DNA from: Desulfobacteraceae bacterium
GTDB taxonomy: Bacteria; Desulfobacterota; Desulfobacteria; Desulfobacterales; Desulfosalsimonadaceae
Direction of reading: 5' to 3'
Assembly (NCBI GenBank): GCA_003551985.1
Contig: PUOB01000183.1
Location: 1 to 7,376, forward strand
Length of the DNA stretch: 7,376 nt
The notes under the pieces were generated by a model. The model was not told the origin of the DNA, ran no database searches, and was given only the letters and a program-made list of their open reading frames with translations. This document shows positions 4,912-7,376 of this stretch, in pieces. How positions within the stretch are numbered: position 1 is the first letter of the stretch; every line of letters starts with the position of its first letter. Both the position numbers and the translations under genes were made by a program.

Positions 4912-5937
4912 ATGACGAAAAAACAAAAGCAATATAAATCCGAAGAACCGGTGGGAAATGCCCCCGTCGACGAATCTGAAGATCCTGCAGGCGATCAGCC
5001 GGGGGCCGCGGATGTGGCTGAAAAACTCAAAGATGCGGTAACGGTTTCCAAGAGCCGGTCAGACCTGGTTCCCTATGATCCCCTGCAGAAGTACCTGAGC
5101 GAAATAAGCCGGTACCAGCTTCTTACCCGTGATGAAGAAATCGAACTCGGCCGGCGCGTGCAGGAGGAAAATGATGCGGATGCGGCGTTTCTCCTTGCGG
5201 CATCCAACCTTCGACTGGTCGTGAAAATCGCCATGGAATTTCAGAGGACCTGGATGCAGAACCTGATGGACCTGATACAGGAGGGTAATATCGGCCTGAT
5301 GCAGGCGGTGCAGAAATTCGACCCTTATAAGAATGTGAAGTTCTCCTATTACGCGGCTTTCTGGATCAAGGCCTATATCCTGAAATTCATCATGGACAAC
5401 TGGCGCATGGTGAAAATCGGCACAACCCAAGGCCAGCGGAAGCTTTTTTTCAAGCTTAAAAAGGAAAAGCAAAAGCTGATTGACGAGGGCTTTTCCCCGG
5501 AAACAAAGCTGCTGTCCGACCGGCTCGGGGTTTCCGAGCAGGAAGTGCGGGACATGGGGCAGCGACTTGACAGTTGGGACATGTCGCTGGATGAACCCAT
5601 GAAAGAGGATTCCGATACCCAAAGAGGGGCGTTTTTCAGTTCGGATGAAGATTCGGTGGAAACCCAGGTCGCCCGAAAGGAACTGGAAACCCTTATCCGT
5701 GACAAGGTCGCCTCATTTAAAACGCAGCTCAATGAGCGGGAGTTGGACATATTTGAAAAGCGAATATTTACGGACACCCCGGCGACGCTTCAGGATTTGG
5801 GAGACAAGTATTCCATTTCACGGGAAAGGGTCCGCCAACTGGAGAAAAATATAGTCAAGAAAATGAAATCCTACCTGGAAAAAGAAATACCGGATTTTGA
5901 CGCCTATTACGCGCATACGGAAGACGCAGGGAATTGA
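4912..5937 (+). CDS. rpoH: RpoH-like (sigma-32 type) RNA polymerase sigma factor
   Basis: Alternative sigma-70-family factor of 341 aa that directs core RNA polymerase to a promoter subset, in the RpoH family typically heat-shock genes. DPLQKYLSEISRYQLLTRDEEIEL (56-79) is region 1.2. NLRLVVKIA...LMDLIQEGNIGLMQAVQKFDP (99-138) is the core-binding region 2.1-2.2. FSYYAAFWIKAYILKFIMDNWRMVK (144-168) covers 2.3-2.4. QRKLFFKLK (175-183) is the RpoH box that separates sigma-32 from RpoD and RpoS types. TLQDLGDKYSISRERVRQLEKN (292-313) is the region 4.2 helix-turn-helix. About 50 residues precede region 1.2, a hydrophilic, mostly acidic extension absent from the 284-aa E. coli protein. ATG 4912 has no recognisable Shine-Dalgarno because the repeat end occupies that spot. 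No in-frame ATG lies before region 1.2, though GTG at codon 35 is possible. In Desulfobacterota the physiological role of such paralogues is not always heat shock. Confidence 0.9.
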   Translation: MTKKQKQYKSEEPVGNAPVDESEDPAGDQPGAADVAEKLKDAVTVSKSRSDLVPYDPLQKYLSEISRYQLLTRDEEIELGRRVQEENDADAAFLLAASNLRLVVKIAMEFQRTWMQNLMDLIQEGNIGLMQAVQKFDPYKNVKFSYYAAFWIKAYILKFIMDNWRMVKIGTTQGQRKLFFKLKKEKQKLIDEGFSPETKLLSDRLGVSEQEVRDMGQRLDSWDMSLDEPMKEDSDTQRGAFFSSDEDSVETQVARKELETLIRDKVASFKTQLNERELDIFEKRIFTDTPATLQDLGDKYSISRERVRQLEKNIVKKMKSYLEKEIPDFDAYYAHTEDAGN

Positions 5938-6055
5938 TTAAAGCCATCGTGAAGCCGACCCCGTCTTTTTCTCCGATCTTTTCTTTAAGCCGCCAGCCAG
6001 GAGGGGCCTTGGACCCGATGAAAAAACAGCAGGCATTGCATCATGTTGGTGACAA

Positions 6056-7376
6056 ATGAATTGGATTAGAAAATGGATGGCCGCGGCTGTCCTGTTGAGC
6101 ATGTTTTTTTCAATTACCGCTTGTGCCGTCGCGCAGAAGGATGTCCAGGAGACATCTTCAATCGAAGCCTATGAAGATCGGCGCCTGATGCCGCTTTCTA
6201 TGTACAGGCCGCCCGGTAGTTATTATTATTATCTTGTGGCACAGGACCTGCTCCGGTCGAATAAGATTCCGGAGGCGTCCGTATTCCTGGAGAAGTCGGT
6301 TTCACTGGATCCGGGGTCCATATTGCTCAAGCAGGAGCTTGCACTGGTTTATCTTCAGATTGGCGAAAAGGAGCAGGCCCTGGCGCTTTGTGAAGAGATT
6401 CTCGAAATACAGCCGGACCACACCGAAACCCTGATTATCGCCGCATCCCTGAAACAATCAAAGGGCGATATCGAGGCGGCGGCGGATTTGTATGAAAAAG
6501 TACTCATAAAAGAACCGGACCGGATAAATATCCATCTCGTCCTGGGCCGCCTGTACCTCGAAGAGGATCGATACGAAGACGCGCAAAGCGTGTTCAGGCG
6601 ACTGGTTGACCGGCATCCGGACACATACCAGGGATATTACTATTTAGGGGTGGCTTATGCCGGGGCCGGGAAAACGGATAAAGCCATCGAGGCGTTGACC
6701 CGGTCATTAAATATCGAGCCGGCATTGTCGGAGGCGCGTTACGCGTTGATCCGCATCTATGAGGAAAAGGGCGACAAGCAAGAGGTGATTGACGGCTATG
6801 AAGACATCGTCGGCCATCACCCGGAGGATGCCTCCGCGGCCATTACACTTGGGTTGCTCTATCTGGAAGGCGGCTTCGATGAAAAAGCGGCCGTGTTGTT
6901 TGAAAATCTCGGCCGCATGGCCGGCACTGACCGAAGCGTTGTCGATGCCGTGGTCCAGACGCTGATCTCCCGGAACCGCTACGAAGAAGCGGTTTCCGTC
7001 ATAGAAGGGATGCTTGAAGGACTGCCGGACGACGCCGACCTTCGATACCTGGCCGGTATAAGCGCATATCTTTTGGACCGGCATGATGATGCGGCATTCC
7101 ATTTGAGGCAGGTCGATGTCGAGTCCCGGTTCTACGTGGATTCGGTTGTTCATAGGACTGACATCTACAACCAGCAGAAGCGCTATGAAAAAGGAATCGA
7201 TGTGCTGAGCCGGGCACTTGGGAATACCGATGCCTTAAGCGGCGCCGAGCAGCTGCGGCTGAAGCGCTTTCTGGGCGCGCTCTACATCGAGTCCGGAAAA
7301 TATCCAAGCGCCATCGATGTTTTTAAACAGGGCCTTTCAATCGAACCGGAAAATACGGATTTGCTCTACGACCTTG
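6056..7376 (+). CDS. TPR-repeat lipoprotein, C-terminal end outside the window
   Basis: Probable membrane-anchored scaffold protein; 440 codons are visible. Residues 1-23 form a lipoprotein signal: NWIRKW, a hydrophobic stretch, then lipobox ITAC with lipid-attachment Cys23. From about residue 56 onward the chain is a near-continuous series of 34-residue tetratricopeptide repeats, roughly ten visible, for example AQDLLRSNKIPEASVFLEKSV, LGRLYLEEDRYEDAQSVFRRL, LGVAYAGAGKTDKAIEALTRSL and LGALYIESGKYPSAIDVFKQGL starting near 62, 163, 197 and 407. No catalytic domain is seen. TPR proteins serve as protein-interaction platforms; the partner is unknown. ATG 6056 is preceded in frame by a stop, has only a weak GGTG site, and overlaps the end of a 13-codon frame (6018-6059), so translational coupling is possible. 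It lies 118 bases after the sigma-factor gene with no terminator between them, suggesting co-transcription. Confidence 0.88.
   Translation, partial: MNWIRKWMAAAVLLSMFFSITACAVAQKDVQETSSIEAYEDRRLMPLSMYRPPGSYYYYLVAQDLLRSNKIPEASVFLEKSVSLDPGSILLKQELALVYLQIGEKEQALALCEEILEIQPDHTETLIIAASLKQSKGDIEAAADLYEKVLIKEPDRINIHLVLGRLYLEEDRYEDAQSVFRRLVDRHPDTYQGYYYLGVAYAGAGKTDKAIEALTRSLNIEPALSEARYALIRIYEEKGDKQEVIDGYEDIVGHHPEDASAAITLGLLYLEGGFDEKAAVLFENLGRMAGTDRSVVDAVVQTLISRNRYEEAVSVIEGMLEGLPDDADLRYLAGISAYLLDRHDDAAFHLRQVDVESRFYVDSVVHRTDIYNQQKRYEKGIDVLSRALGNTDALSGAEQLRLKRFLGALYIESGKYPSAIDVFKQGLSIEPENTDLLYDL

Noticed and set aside
4831..4920. An E. coli-like rpoH RNA thermometer
   Set aside because: The only pairing found at the start codon is about five A-U pairs with a mismatch, too weak to call.

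Overview
The window looks like chromosomal DNA of an anaerobic, sulfate-reducer-like member of the Desulfobacterota (former Deltaproteobacteria; a Desulfobacterales/Desulfosarcina-type genome is the best guess). This is inferred from the gene mix: an anaerobe-style phenylacetate-CoA ligase next to a tandem-ACT protein and a branched-chain amino-acid ABC binding protein, a crotonase, an RpoH-like sigma factor with an extended N-terminus, a TPR lipoprotein, and a palindromic intergenic repeat with TCGTAAAAAGTC-type ends. No phage, CRISPR, toxin-antitoxin or transposase gene is visible.

Left half (1-3434), all genes on the minus strand. Reading in the direction of transcription: an enoyl-CoA hydratase (3434-2643) with its own candidate promoter and a GTTAA-type operator; a 347-base gap holding a candidate structured leader (possible promoter, two tiny overlapping reading frames and an intrinsic-terminator-like hairpin); then a probable operon of paaK-type aryl-CoA ligase (2295-994), a tandem ACT-domain protein (951-520) and a periplasmic branched-chain amino-acid/aromatic-acid binding protein (443 to beyond the window edge). 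Together they suggest uptake of an amino acid or aromatic acid, its activation to a CoA thioester with an ACT protein sensing an amino acid, and beta-oxidation-like chemistry by the crotonase.

Middle (3435-4911). A 430-base gap carries the crotonase promoter/operator, a RAYT-like repeat remnant and a 127-bp near-palindromic repeat whose right end can supply a promoter facing a class I SAM methyltransferase (3865-4494, +). Convergent to it is tRNA-Arg(TCT) (4721-4645, -, CCA encoded). The two are separated by a perfect 31-bp inverted repeat that can serve as a bidirectional terminator. A second, solitary end of the palindromic repeat lies directly upstream of the sigma-factor start codon.

Right part (4912-7376), plus strand. 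An RpoH-like sigma-70-family factor (341 aa) is followed after 118 bases by a lipoprotein made almost entirely of TPR repeats, which runs off the window.

The most interesting unexplained signals are the paaK leader with its overlapping mini-ORFs and mutually exclusive pairings, and the palindromic repeat with two loci in the window, one touching the sigma-factor start region.
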